This document shows, piece by piece, positions 36,477 to 45,901 of a DNA stretch of 64,000 nt. The position numbers and the translations under genes are program-made. The notes under the pieces are model-generated. The model did not search any database. It worked only from the letters and a program-made list of their open reading frames with translations, and was not told where the DNA came from. Positions within the stretch are counted from its first letter, which is position 1, and each line of letters opens with the position of its first letter. The DNA comes from Streptomyces qinzhouensis (GTDB lineage Bacteria; Actinomycetota; Actinomycetes; Streptomycetales; Streptomycetaceae). Where the stretch lies: the NCBI RefSeq assembly GCF_007856155.1, contig NZ_CP042266.1, positions 2,542,001-2,606,000 on the forward strand, in the 5' to 3' direction.

Positions 36477-36797
36477 TCAGCCCTTGTGTTTACGGGAGGA
36501 GAGCGCGAGCAGGCCCACCACGCCGACGACGACCGCGGCCACCGGAAGCAGCCGCTCCAGACGGGGCGAGCCGTCCTCGCCGACGAACTTCGCGCGAACG
36601 TCGGCGACCGTGCGCTGGACGGTGTCCATCGCCCGGCCCTTGGCCTGGTCCACCTGAGAGGCGACCTTCGCCTTGGCGTCGCCGACGATGGTCTTCGGGT
36701 GCACCCGTACCCCGATCTCGTCGAGGGTCTCGGCCAACTGTTCGCGCCTGCGCACGATGTCCGCCTCGATTTGCGCTGGGGTCCTCGCGTCCGACAC
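36477..36797 (-). CDS. DUF3618 family membrane protein
   Basis: 106 aa. The N-terminal SDARTPAQIEADIVRRREQL is the DUF3618 signature (Ala-x-Ile-Glu-x-Asp-Ile-x-x-x-Arg). A helical stretch and one membrane helix (LLPVAAVVVGVVGLLAL) plus a basic tail follow. Such proteins are usually near phasin-like or DUF1269/phage-holin proteins with unknown role. GTG at 36797 with GGAGG seven bases before. Confidence 0.85.
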   Translation of the reverse strand: MSDARTPAQIEADIVRRREQLAETLDEIGVRVHPKTIVGDAKAKVASQVDQAKGRAMDTVQRTVADVRAKFVGEDGSPRLERLLPVAAVVVGVVGLLALSSRKHKG

Positions 36798-36965
36798 CGC
36801 GCCGCCTCCGTGATTGGTTCCGTTGTTGGTTCCCTGGCCGGATCCGTACGGATCCGGTGTTCCTCATCGACAGTCTGTCAGCTCGGCGGGCCCCGCACCC
36901 CACGGCACCCCCATTACGCTCGACGGCGTACATCACGCCCGCCTTCCGAGGAGAACCCGAAGAGC

Positions 36966-37433
36966 ATGAGCGACCGCCTCACGACCGGCGACCCGGCGCC
37001 CGATTTCACCCTGCCCGACGCGGACGGCAACGAGGTCTCCCTCGCCTCCCACCGGGGCCGCAAGGTCATCGTCTACTTCTACCCGGCCGCGCTGACCCCC
37101 GGCTGCACCAAGCAGGCCTGCGACTTCACCGACAATCTGGACGTTCTGGCCGGGGCCGGTTACGACGTGATCGGGGTCTCCCCGGACAAGCCGGAGAAGC
37201 TGGCGAAGTTCCGCGAGAAGGAGAACCTGAAGGTCACCCTGGTCGGCGACCCCGACAAAGAGGTGCTGCGGGCGTACGGCGCCTTCGGTGAGAAGAAGCT
37301 GTACGGCAAGGTCGTGACCGGCGTCATCCGGTCCACGGTGATCGTGGACGAGGAGGGGAAGGTCGAGCGGGCGCTCTACAACGTCCGGGCGACCGGGCAT
37401 GTCGCCAAGATCATCAAGGATCTGGGGATCTGA
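36966..37433 (+). CDS. bcp: Thioredoxin-dependent thiol peroxidase Bcp (peroxiredoxin Q)
   Basis: 155 aa. The peroxidatic Cys lies in PAALTPGCTKQACDF, with a second Cys five residues on (atypical 2-Cys PrxQ). VIGVSPDKPEKLAKF, GEKKLYGK and IRSTVIVDEEG are also conserved. It reduces hydrogen peroxide and organic peroxides with thioredoxin in the cytoplasm. The ATG at 36966 is 146 bases before the tRNA end-to-end; a terminator-free gap to the tRNA follows. Confidence 0.93.
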   Translation: MSDRLTTGDPAPDFTLPDADGNEVSLASHRGRKVIVYFYPAALTPGCTKQACDFTDNLDVLAGAGYDVIGVSPDKPEKLAKFREKENLKVTLVGDPDKEVLRAYGAFGEKKLYGKVVTGVIRSTVIVDEEGKVERALYNVRATGHVAKIIKDLGI

Positions 37434-37578
37434 GCCGGCGCGGGCCCGGCGCCGCGCCGCCGAGGCCGGTGCGGCGCCCCGTACCCGTACGGGATGCCGG
37501 GCCCGGCCGTACGGGCGTTTATCACCTGCCGATTTCCGGCCGGAGCCCCCGGTGGCAGCCAGTACAGTAAGCGGCGAC

Positions 37579-37653
37579 GGGCCCGTACCCCAGTTGGCCA
37601 GAGGGCGCCGGTTTAGGTCCGGTGTGTCGTGGGTTCGAGTCCCACCGGGCTCA
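37579..37653 (+). tRNA. tRNA with anticodon UAG (Leu), short variable loop
   Basis: 75-base cloverleaf. The acceptor GGGCCCG pairs with CGGGCTC (one G-U), discriminator A. The anticodon arm GCCGG-TTTAGGT-CCGGT gives UAG, and the T arm is GTGGG-TTCGAGT-CCCAC. The variable loop is only five bases, a class I layout, whereas bacterial tRNA-Leu normally has a long class II arm. No CCA is encoded. UAG would read the rare leucine codon CUA; amino acid identity is inferred only from the anticodon. Confidence 0.8.
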
Positions 37654-37666
37654 TCAGCGGATACGA

Positions 37667-37697
37667 GGGCGCGGTTCCCGCAGCGGGAGCCGCGCCC
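37667..37697 (+). terminator. Terminator after tRNA(UAG)
   Basis: GGGCGCGGTTCCCG/CGGGAGCCGCGCCC forms a 14-pair stem with a three-base loop, 14 bases after the tRNA. Confidence 0.75.
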
Positions 37698-37760
37698 TTG
37701 CGCATGTCCGGCACGACGTACGGCAGGCATACGCCATACGGGTGAAGGCGCGGGCGCGGA

Positions 37761-38363
37761 TCAGCCGACGAGCTCGCGCACCACGGGCACCAGCGCGCGG
37801 AACGCCTTGCCGCGGTGGCTGATCGCGTTCTTCTCCGCCGGGCTGAGCTCGGCGCAGGTGCGGTCCATGCCCTCGGGCTGGAGGATCGGGTCGTAGCCGA
37901 AGCCGCCCGTCCCGGCCGGAACGGAGCGCAAGGTGCCCAGGAGGCGTCCTTCGACGACGCGCTCGGTGCCGTCGGGCAGGGCGAGGGCGGCGGCGCAGAA
38001 GAAGTGGGCGCCGCGGTGCTCGGGGGCGATATCGGACAGCTGGGCGAGCAGCAGGCGGAGATTGGCGGCATCGTCGCCGTGGGTGCCGGCCCAGCGGGCC
38101 GAGAAGATGCCGGGGGCGCCGCCGAGGACGTCCACACAGAGGCCGGAATCGTCGGCGACGGCGGGCAGTCCGGTGGCCCGGGCCAGGGCATGCGCCTTGA
38201 GCAGGGCGTTCTCGGCGAAGGTGAGGCCGGTTTCCTTGACGTCGGGGACCTCGGGATAGGCATCCGTGCCGACAAGGGCGTGCGGCAGCTCGGCGGCGGC
38301 GAGGATCGCCCGGAGCTCGGTGATCTTTCCGGCGTTGCGGGTGGCGAGAACGATACGGGTCAT
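37761..38363 (-). CDS. rdgB: XTP/dITP diphosphatase (RdgB/HAM1)
   Basis: 200 aa. TRIVLATRNAGKITELR, then GLTFAENALLKAHALA, VADDSGLCVDVLGGAPGIFSARW (in part), GGFGYDPIL and SHRGKAF are the complete set of RdgB motifs. It hydrolyses non-canonical purine nucleoside triphosphates and so protects DNA from inosine and xanthine. ATG at 38363; the upstream frame is low complexity. It lies 740 bases before rph on the same strand, separated by a lipoprotein gene. Confidence 0.92.
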   Translation of the reverse strand: MTRIVLATRNAGKITELRAILAAAELPHALVGTDAYPEVPDVKETGLTFAENALLKAHALARATGLPAVADDSGLCVDVLGGAPGIFSARWAGTHGDDAANLRLLLAQLSDIAPEHRGAHFFCAAALALPDGTERVVEGRLLGTLRSVPAGTGGFGYDPILQPEGMDRTCAELSPAEKNAISHRGKAFRALVPVVRELVG

Positions 38364-38418
38364 GCACCGATTATCGGCCGTGCGGACGGGCGCGGTTGAC
38401 GGCCCCGGGCGGGTCCGG

Positions 38419-38460
38419 GCCGGGTCCGAGACGGGGCGGGCCGGGTCCGAGACGGGGCGG
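38419..38460. repeat. Tandem 21-bp direct repeat upstream of rdgB
   Basis: Two exact copies of a 21-base unit beginning GCCGGGTCCGAGACGG, followed by a partial third. Non-coding with the rdgB start used here. Confidence 0.65.
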
Positions 38461-38577
38461 GCCGGGCAGGTCGTACCGCCGCCCGGCCCCCGTCTCGCAC
38501 CGTCAGAAGGTCTCCGTACCACCAGAAGGGTTCGCGGCGGTACGGAGGGCTCCGCACCGTCAGGAGGTCTCGCTCCG

Positions 38578-38961
38578 TCAGGAGGTGCAGACCTTGCCGA
38601 TCTCCTTGCCCGCGTCCCGGAGCGGGCCGATGTCGACGGTGTTCTCGCCGTTCTCGATGGCCTTGCGGATGTTGTCGATCCCGGTGTCGAGGTCCTTGAC
38701 CGCCTTCTCCAGGTCGGCGTTGTCCGTCTTGTCGTTGAGCTCGTCCAGCTCCTTGTCGATGTCCTTCAGGGCCTCGCGGGCCTTGGTCGGGTCCTCGGCG
38801 GCGTTGGAGACGGCGGTCTGGAGGTTGTCGATGCTGCTGGTGACGGCTTCTGCGGTGTCCACGCAGTCGAGTGCCTTGTCGACGGCGTCGCACCCGGTGA
38901 CGATCGGAACGGTCAGCGCGAGGGCGGCGATGACGACGGCGATACGGCGGCGCGCGGGCAT
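38578..38961 (-). CDS. Small helical lipoprotein
   Basis: 127 aa. The signal peptide ends in the lipobox IVTGC, so residue 24 should be lipidated. The mature part is almost entirely alpha-helical with heptad-like charged repeats (ALKDIDKELDELNDKTDNA, in part) that may form a coiled coil. It has two further Cys residues near its ends. GGAGG precedes ATG 38961. Anchored outside the membrane, function unknown. Confidence 0.75.
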   Translation of the reverse strand: MPARRRIAVVIAALALTVPIVTGCDAVDKALDCVDTAEAVTSSIDNLQTAVSNAAEDPTKAREALKDIDKELDELNDKTDNADLEKAVKDLDTGIDNIRKAIENGENTVDIGPLRDAGKEIGKVCTS

Positions 38962-39160
38962 GGCGGTTTCCTCCCCCAGGGCGTCCGGGGTCCGTCCCCG
39001 GTGGCCGGGCGCACGGCGGTGCCGTGCGCCCGTGTCCCCAAGGACGCCGGAGCGGGGGCGGCGGGTTGCTCGACCGGCTCCCGCCGACGGTTACCGGCCA
39101 GGAACCGGGCCGGATCCAACAGTCAGCCGGTCTGCGGGGGCCGCGGGGGCCGTCGGCCCG

Positions 39161-39904
39161 TCAGGCGGTGGCGGCGGTCGTCTCGTCGAGGGCGGCGCGC
39201 TGGAGCGCGGCCAGGTCGGCGCAGCCGCCGGCGGCCAGGTCGAGCAGGGCGTTCAGTTCCTTGCGGTCGAAGGGCTCGGCCTCGGCGGTGCCCTGGACCT
39301 CGACGAAGCGGCCGTCACCGGTGCAGACGACGTTCATATCGGTATCGGCGCGGACGTCCTCCTCGTAACGGAGGTCCAGCAGGGGCACCCCGTCGACGAT
39401 GCCGACCGAGACGGCTCCGACGGTCCCGATGAGCGGCTGCCGTCCGGCGCGGATCAGCTTCTTGCCCCGGGCCCAGGCGACGGCGTCGGCGAGAGCGACA
39501 TACGCGCCGGTGATCGCGGCGGTGCGGGTGCCGCCGTCGGCCTGGAGGACGTCGCAGTCGAGGACCACGGTGTTCTCGCCGAGGGCCTTGGTGTCGACGA
39601 CGGCCCGCAGGGAGCGGCCGATGAGCCGGCTGATCTCGTGAGTGCGTCCGCCGATCCGGCCGCGGACGGACTCCCGGTCGCCGCGGGTGTTGGTGGCGCG
39701 CGGCAGCATCGAGTACTCGGCGGTCACCCAGCCCTCGCCGCTGCCCTTGCGCCAGCGGGGCACTCCCTCGGTGAAGGAGGCGGTGCAGAGGACCTTGGTG
39801 TCCCCGAAGGAGACGAGGACGGAGCCCTCGGCGTGCTTGCTCCAACCGCGTTCGATGGTGACGGGACGGAGCTGTTCGGCGGTGCGGCCGTCGATACGAG
39901 ACAT
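39161..39904 (-). CDS. rph: Ribonuclease PH
   Basis: 247 aa phosphorolytic 3'-5' exoribonuclease that trims tRNA 3' ends. Conserved segments are [70 protein letters not shown] (in parts) and [22 protein letters not shown] (in part). The ATG 39904 is chosen because the upstream frame is an Arg/Ala shadow. Neighbour of nagF, as in other Streptomyces. Confidence 0.95.
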   Translation of the reverse strand: MSRIDGRTAEQLRPVTIERGWSKHAEGSVLVSFGDTKVLCTASFTEGVPRWRKGSGEGWVTAEYSMLPRATNTRGDRESVRGRIGGRTHEISRLIGRSLRAVVDTKALGENTVVLDCDVLQADGGTRTAAITGAYVALADAVAWARGKKLIRAGRQPLIGTVGAVSVGIVDGVPLLDLRYEEDVRADTDMNVVCTGDGRFVEVQGTAEAEPFDRKELNALLDLAAGGCADLAALQRAALDETTAATA

Positions 39905-40039
39905 GGGCCCGAGCCTAGCGGCAGATCGGGACTGGTCCGTCCGGTGGACGGGATGGAGTCCCGGGCGCGGTCCGGGCCCGCGGACCGCTCGGCGGGCCGC
40001 TCGGCGGGCCGCCCGTCGCGGCGGGCCCGGGGCATACGG

Positions 40040-40071
40040 AAGGGCTCCCTCCGCCATCGGCGGGAGCCCTT
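40040..40071 (-). terminator. Terminator downstream of nagF
   Basis: A ten-base-pair stem AAGGGCTCCC/GGGAGCCCTT with a 12-base loop, 21 bases beyond the nagF stop. Confidence 0.7.
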
Positions 40072-40091
40072 GCGCGGATTGACCCCGAGGG

Positions 40092-40325
40092 TCACATCAT
40101 GTCTTCGATCTCCGCGGCGATCGGGTCGGCGTCCGTGCCGATGACGACCTGGATCGCGGTGCCCATCTTGACGACTCCATGGGCACCGGCGGCCTTCAGA
40201 GCGGCCTCGTCCACCTTGTCGGCGTCGATGACCTCGGTCCGCAGCCGGGTGATGCAGCCCTCGACCTCTTCGATGTTCTCGACCCCGCCGAGCGCGGCGA
40301 CGATCTTCTCAGCCTTGGTGGCCAT
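40092..40325 (-). CDS. nagF: GlcNAc PTS enzyme IIB (NagF)
   Basis: 77-aa phosphocarrier of the glucose/GlcNAc family. The phosphorylated Cys lies in [12 protein letters not shown]. The compact protein [17 protein letters not shown]... has the PTS EIIB fold with no EIIC domain; in Streptomyces the subunits are separate. It accepts phosphate from EIIA-Crr and passes it to GlcNAc entering through EIIC. ATG 40325. The divergent promoter region with nagE1 contains a strong dre site. Confidence 0.93.
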   Translation of the reverse strand: MATKAEKIVAALGGVENIEEVEGCITRLRTEVIDADKVDEAALKAAGAHGVVKMGTAIQVVIGTDADPIAAEIEDMM

Positions 40326-40489
40326 GTGTTCTCCCTGATGTTCCCCGGCACCCTCGGCGGGGCGCTCGGCGCTGCCTCGGCCCACGATCGGCCGCTTTGT
40401 CACGGTAACGCACGGTTGGCCCAACTTCACGGGCGAGTAACCGGCCCGTACCCAATGATGACGATCACGGTTCGCGCGACCGTAACGCA

Positions 40490-40505
40490 ACTGGTCTACA
40501 CCAGT
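40490..40505. promoter_or_regulatory. DasR-like (dre) site between nagF and nagE1
   Basis: ACTGGTCTACACCAGT matches 14 of 16 positions of the DasR consensus ACTGGTCTAGACCACT by my count. It lies 48 bases before nagE1 and 164 bases before nagF, so it could control both divergent genes. Confidence 0.88.
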
Positions 40506-40553
40506 CTGCGCAGGCTGCCAAACCAGGCCCAGTTCAGCTCGGGAGGAGTGCCG

Positions 40554-41849
40554 ATGGCGTCCGAGAGTACGGCAGTACGGGGACGATTCTCATGGGGCGG
40601 CCTCTTCCAGGGGCTCCAGAAGATGGGCCGGAGCCTTCAGCTGCCCATCGCCGTACTGCCCGCCGCGGGCATCATCAACCGGCTGGGGCAGCCGGATGTC
40701 TTCGGCACCGACGGACTGGGCTGGACCGATGTCGCCAAGGTGATGGCGGGGGCGGGCGGGGCGCTGCTCGATCCCGAACTGGGGCTGCCGCTGCTCTTCT
40801 GTGTGGGCGTGGCCATCGGCATGGCGAAGAAGGCGGACGGTTCGACCGCGCTCGCCGCCGTCGCGGGTTTCCTGGTCTACCGGGGCGTGCTGCGCCAGTT
40901 CCCGATCGACTGCACGCCCGGATCCACGGCGGTGGCGGCGGGCTGCCGGCATACGGACAACACCTTCACCCTCTTCGAGTACCAGAATCCGGGGGTCTTC
41001 GGCGGCATCGTGATGGGCCTGCTGGCCGCGTACTTCTGGCAGCGGTTCCACCGCACCAGGCTGGTGGACTGGCTGGGCTTCTTCAACGGGCGGCGGCTGG
41101 TGCCGATCATCATGGCGTTCGTGGCGATCGCCTTCGCCGCGCTCTGTCTGTGGATCTGGCCGCCGATCGGTACGGGTCTGGAGAACTTCAGCGACTGGCT
41201 GGTCGGCCTCGGCTCCTGGGGTGCGGGCATCTTCGGTATCGCGAACCGGGCGCTGCTGGTGATCGGGCTGCATCAGTTCCTGAATGTGCCGATCTGGTTC
41301 CAGCTCGGGAGCTACACCAAGCCGGACGGGACCGTGGTGCACGGCGACATCACGATGTTCCTGTCGGGCGACCCGGCCGCGGGCCAGTTCACCAGCGGCT
41401 TCTTCCCGATCATGATGTTCGCGCTGCCGGCCGCGGCGCTGGCGATGACGCATACCGCCTTCCCGCACCGCCGCAAGGAGGTCGGCGGGCTAATGCTCTC
41501 GGTGGCGCTGACGTCCCTGGTCACCGGGATCACCGAGCCCATCGAGTACTCGTTCCTCTTCGTGGCGCCGGTGCTGTACGCCATCCATGCCGTACTCACC
41601 GGTGTCTCGATGGCGGTGACCTGGGCCTTCGGCGTCCATGACGGATTCAGCTTCTCGGCCGGTCTGATCGACTACGTGATCAACTGGAGTCTGGCGACCA
41701 AGCCATGGCTGATCATCCCGATCGGGCTCTGTTTCGCGGTGGTGTACTACGTGATCTTCCGGTTCGCGATCACCAAATTCAATCTGCCGACGCCGGGGCG
41801 GGAGCCGGAGGACGTGGGCGAGCAGCAGGAGAAGGACAACGTGAAGTAG
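40554..41849 (+). CDS. nagE1: GlcNAc PTS permease, enzyme IIC (NagE1)
   Basis: 431-aa PTS EIIC. Multiple membrane helices and the sugar-binding loop are visible: LPIAVLPAAGIINRLGQPDV, VGVAIGMAKKADGSTALAAV, then GITEPIEYSFLFVAPVLYAIHAVLTG (in part), which carries the conserved GITEPIE. It takes up GlcNAc with phosphorylation by NagF. GGGAGGAG precedes ATG 40554. Name follows the S. coelicolor gene order nagF-nagE1-nagE2. Confidence 0.92.
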   Translation: MASESTAVRGRFSWGGLFQGLQKMGRSLQLPIAVLPAAGIINRLGQPDVFGTDGLGWTDVAKVMAGAGGALLDPELGLPLLFCVGVAIGMAKKADGSTALAAVAGFLVYRGVLRQFPIDCTPGSTAVAAGCRHTDNTFTLFEYQNPGVFGGIVMGLLAAYFWQRFHRTRLVDWLGFFNGRRLVPIIMAFVAIAFAALCLWIWPPIGTGLENFSDWLVGLGSWGAGIFGIANRALLVIGLHQFLNVPIWFQLGSYTKPDGTVVHGDITMFLSGDPAAGQFTSGFFPIMMFALPAAALAMTHTAFPHRRKEVGGLMLSVALTSLVTGITEPIEYSFLFVAPVLYAIHAVLTGVSMAVTWAFGVHDGFSFSAGLIDYVINWSLATKPWLIIPIGLCFAVVYYVIFRFAITKFNLPTPGREPEDVGEQQEKDNVK

Positions 41850-41910
41850 CGAAGGGTGAACGGCGGGTAGGGCGCGGCGGGTTCGCGCCACCCGCCCCCC
41901 GGATCCGACA

Positions 41911-41946
41911 GAGCCCCGGCTTCCGCCGACAGCGGGAACCGGGGCT
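41911..41946 (+). terminator. Terminator after nagE1
   Basis: AGCCCCGG with TTCC on one side, and GGGAACCGGGGCT on the other, form a 12-13-pair stem ending in CTTTCC. Confidence 0.65.
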
Positions 41947-42055
41947 TTCCGCGGTCCGGAGCCGGATCGACCCCCTGTCCGAATTGTTACCTATGCTCCA
42001 TGCCACAGAATTTGAAGGTTTCTTATCTATCCCCGACGTGTTCACCCGTGCTACA

Positions 42056-42088
42056 ACAGGTCTAAACCACTCAGTGGTGTAGACCAGA
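42056..42088. promoter_or_regulatory. Two tandem DasR-like sites upstream of nagE2
   Basis: ACAGGTCTAAACCACT (42056-42071) has 14 of 16, and AGTGGTGTAGACCAGA (42073-42088) 12 of 16, matches to the DasR consensus by my count. They are separated by one base and lie 120-155 bases before nagE2. Confidence 0.85.
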
Positions 42089-42210
42089 GCTGTCTTCACC
42101 CAGCGGTCCCACTCGCTGAGCTGGGTCGTTGTCGTACCCGTTCCCCTTGAGGCGTCGCCGTCCCCCCTGCCGTACCGCGTGGGCGCCGCCTTGCCCACTG
42201 GAGGATGCAG

Positions 42211-43476
<1,266 letters not shown>

Positions 43477-43515
43477 GCCGAGCAGTCCAAGCAGGACGCT
43501 CCCGCTTCGTACGAC

Positions 43516-43549
43516 GGAACGGCCCCGGGCACTCGCCCGGGGCCGTTCC
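43516..43549. terminator. Bidirectional terminator between nagE2 and the MBL gene
   Basis: Perfect 15-bp stem GGAACGGCCCCGGGC/GCCCGGGGCCGTTCC with a four-base loop. Confidence 0.88.
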
Positions 43550-43561
43550 CGCATCTATCAG

Positions 43562-44317
43562 TCAGACGGTGTACGAGCGGCCCGCCGCGGCCAGCTCCGT
43601 ACGCCCGCCCGGGAAAGCGGCGCGGGCATCCGCGAGATTCCGCTCGGCGTCGGTCCACGGCGGGATATGGGTCAGCAGCAGTCTGCCCACGTCAGCGCGG
43701 CGGGCCAGCTCCCCGGCCTCGCGGCCGTTGAGGTGGAGGTCCGGGACGTCCTCCTTGCCGTATGTGAAGGACGCCTCGCACAGAAAGAGGTCGGCACCGG
43801 CCGCCAGCTCGTACAGCGGCTCGCAGGTGCCCGTGTCACCGGAGTACGCCAGCGTCCGGCCACCGTGCTCCAGCCGGATGCCGTACGCCTCGATGGGGTG
43901 CGCGACACGTTCGGCGCGGACCGAGAAGGGCCCGATGTCGAAGCTGCCGGACTTCAGGGTGTGGAAGTCGAAGACCTCGCTCATCGCGGAGGGGGTCGGC
44001 GTGTCCGCGTACGCCGTGGTCAGCCGGGCTTCCGTGCCCTCGGGGCCGTAGACCGGGATCGCCGGGCAGCGGCCGCCGTCATGGCGGTAGTAGCGGGCGA
44101 CGAAGTACCCGCACATGTCTATGCAGTGGTCGGCGTGGAGATGGCTGAGGAAGATCGCATCGAGGTCGTAGAGACCGATATGGCGCTGCAACTCGCCGAG
44201 GGCGCCGTTGCCCATGTCGAGGAGCAGCCGGAAGCCGTCGGCCTCGACGAGGTAGCTCGAGCAGGCCGAATCCACGGACGGAAACGACCCCGAGCAGCCG
44301 ACGACGGTGAGCTTCAT
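43562..44317 (-). CDS. Metallo-beta-lactamase fold hydrolase (RNase Z-like)
   Basis: 251 aa. The metal-binding HLHADH begins at H59 (in LSHLHADHCID). Other ligands lie in TLAYSGDTGTCEPL and LLLTHIPP. Its short length and SFPSVDSACSSYLVEADGFRLLLDMGNG pattern are those of RNase Z-like or PhnP-like phosphodiesterases of actinobacteria. Substrate unknown. ATG 44317 has GGAGG ten bases before. Adjacent to the PemK/MazF-like gene in many streptomycetes, as here. Confidence 0.87.
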   Translation of the reverse strand: MKLTVVGCSGSFPSVDSACSSYLVEADGFRLLLDMGNGALGELQRHIGLYDLDAIFLSHLHADHCIDMCGYFVARYYRHDGGRCPAIPVYGPEGTEARLTTAYADTPTPSAMSEVFDFHTLKSGSFDIGPFSVRAERVAHPIEAYGIRLEHGGRTLAYSGDTGTCEPLYELAAGADLFLCEASFTYGKEDVPDLHLNGREAGELARRADVGRLLLTHIPPWTDAERNLADARAAFPGGRTELAAAGRSYTV

Positions 44318-44608
44318 AGAGCTGGGACCTCCGTTGACGGGGAGGAAGACAGGGGTGTCTGTGCTGAGGGTGCGGCACGCGGCCCCGCGGGGCGCGGGGG
44401 ATGGTCTTGGTCGTGCGGTCCGTCGAGCGTAAAGCGCAAAAGGGGTGCCCGCTCCTCCAGGGCAGGCCGTTGTGGGGGAACTCACCTGGCCTGTCACCGA
44501 TTCGGACGGCGCGGGGGCGCGCGACGGGGCGCGACGGGAGCGGGGCCCGGGCCCTGGTCCGGCCCGCCCGGCCGTGCGGGGCCGGTCCCGCCTGGGTACC
44601 GTCAAGGC

Positions 44609-45079
44609 GTGAACACGTCGTGGTGGCCGTATCTGGCGGGAGCCGTGGTCCTGCTCGCCCTGCTCGTGGCGGTGGTCGACGCGCGGGGCCGGAGCGGCCG
44701 TAAGGCTCCGCCCTCCCGGCGCCCCCCGGAACGCCGCCCGCCGTCCCGCCCACCGATCCTGCGGGCCCGCCGCCTGCGCCCCGGCGACATCTGGTGGGCG
44801 GAGGTCCCCTACGAGGACGGCCCGGGTTCGAAGGACCGCCCCTGTCTGGTCCTGTCGGTCTCGTCCACGACCGCCCGCGTCGCCAAGATCACCAGCCGCC
44901 GCAACGACACCCGCCCGGGCGTGATCCCCCTCCCCCCGGGCACGGTGGGCGACACCCACGACCGCCCGAGCTTCCTGGAGACGGACGAACTCCGCGACGT
45001 CCATGTGACGGCGTTCCGCCGAAGGGTGGGGACACTGCCGCCGGAGCTGTGGGGGCGGGTCCGCCACCTGGCCGGCTGA
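44609..45079 (+). CDS. Membrane-tethered PemK/MazF-like protein
   Basis: 156 aa. An N-terminal membrane helix (WPYLAGAVVLLALLVAVVDA) and an Arg/Pro linker lead to a PemK/MazF beta-barrel: LRPGDIWWAEVPYEDGPGSKDRP (in parts), CLVLSVSS and a final helix. MazF proteins are mRNA interferases, but this form is tethered and has no neighbouring antitoxin. Endonuclease activity is therefore uncertain. GTG start 44609. Divergent from the hydrolase. Confidence 0.78.
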   Translation: MNTSWWPYLAGAVVLLALLVAVVDARGRSGRKAPPSRRPPERRPPSRPPILRARRLRPGDIWWAEVPYEDGPGSKDRPCLVLSVSSTTARVAKITSRRNDTRPGVIPLPPGTVGDTHDRPSFLETDELRDVHVTAFRRRVGTLPPELWGRVRHLAG

Positions 45080-45141
45080 CGCCGCCGGATCCATCCGGCC
45101 CCCGCCCGGCACGGTGAACCACCCGGTCCGAGCGGGCCGGG

Positions 45142-45786
45142 TCACATGACGTGAGCCTGAACGATCAGAGTGCCGAGATTCCTCGGGTCGGGAGCCTCGA
45201 AGATCTTCGCGTAGACCTCTGCGAAGCCCACCTCGTGCAGAATCTCCTGCCACGTCTCCGGCGGGTACGCCCAGCGTAGGACCGGGGTGACCTCGCCCCT
45301 GAAGCCATTGCCGTACATACCCTGGGCGCCATAGCAACCCTCGACGGGCGGCGCGCACGAGAAGACGAGGAGGCCGCGGTCAGTAAGCCGGGCGCGTACG
45401 GCGGGAGCCCACGCCCGAGGGTCCGAGAACCAGAGCGCGCCCCAGTTCGAGTAGACGGCATCGAACTCATCGGGTGCGTCGGTCAGAAACTCCAGCGCGT
45501 CAGCACAGACGAATCGTGTACCGGGCTGATGCCCCCAGCGTTCCTTCGCGTACTCGACCTGCCGCGACGAGAGGTCGACTCCGACACCCTCGATACCCTT
45601 GCGGGTCAGATGCGCTAGCGAGTCACCGGTTCCGCAACCAAGTTCGAGCACCCTTGTCGGCTGCCCCAGCAACTCCTCGCCGGGGCCGTGTCCCGGGTAC
45701 TGCGTCCAGCCGAAGCCGTTCCCCATCGACTCCTCAATGGTGATCGGATTCTCGGCGTAACGGTTCCAATAGGTCTCCAGACTCAT
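45142..45786 (-). CDS. Class I SAM-dependent methyltransferase
   Basis: 214 aa. Motif I is RVLELGCGTGDSLAHL, followed by GVGVDLSSRQVEYAKERWG, the FVCADALEFL acidic loop and FDAVYSNWGALWFSDPRAW. The latter part is like the ubiE/COQ5-related group. The substrate is unknown. GC is somewhat lower than in the flanking backbone. ATG 45786 is chosen; GTG 45804 is an alternative, neither with a strong ribosome site. Same strand as the Cys-tail gene upstream, 115 bases from it. Confidence 0.85.
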   Translation of the reverse strand: MSLETYWNRYAENPITIEESMGNGFGWTQYPGHGPGEELLGQPTRVLELGCGTGDSLAHLTRKGIEGVGVDLSSRQVEYAKERWGHQPGTRFVCADALEFLTDAPDEFDAVYSNWGALWFSDPRAWAPAVRARLTDRGLLVFSCAPPVEGCYGAQGMYGNGFRGEVTPVLRWAYPPETWQEILHEVGFAEVYAKIFEAPDPRNLGTLIVQAHVM

Positions 45787-45901
45787 ACGCCGCACGCTAC
45801 TCACGCGGCGCTCATGATCACCGATTCTCTCGGTCTTTCACCCCCGCACGAGTGCCCGAGGGGCCTCCGTTCGCCGGTGCGGAAGCCCCTTTCCTACAGT
45901 C

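Noticed and set aside
37579..37760. Integration site at the tRNA(UAG)
   Set aside because: No integrase gene or repeated tRNA 3' end nearby; the following gene is the housekeeping rdgB.
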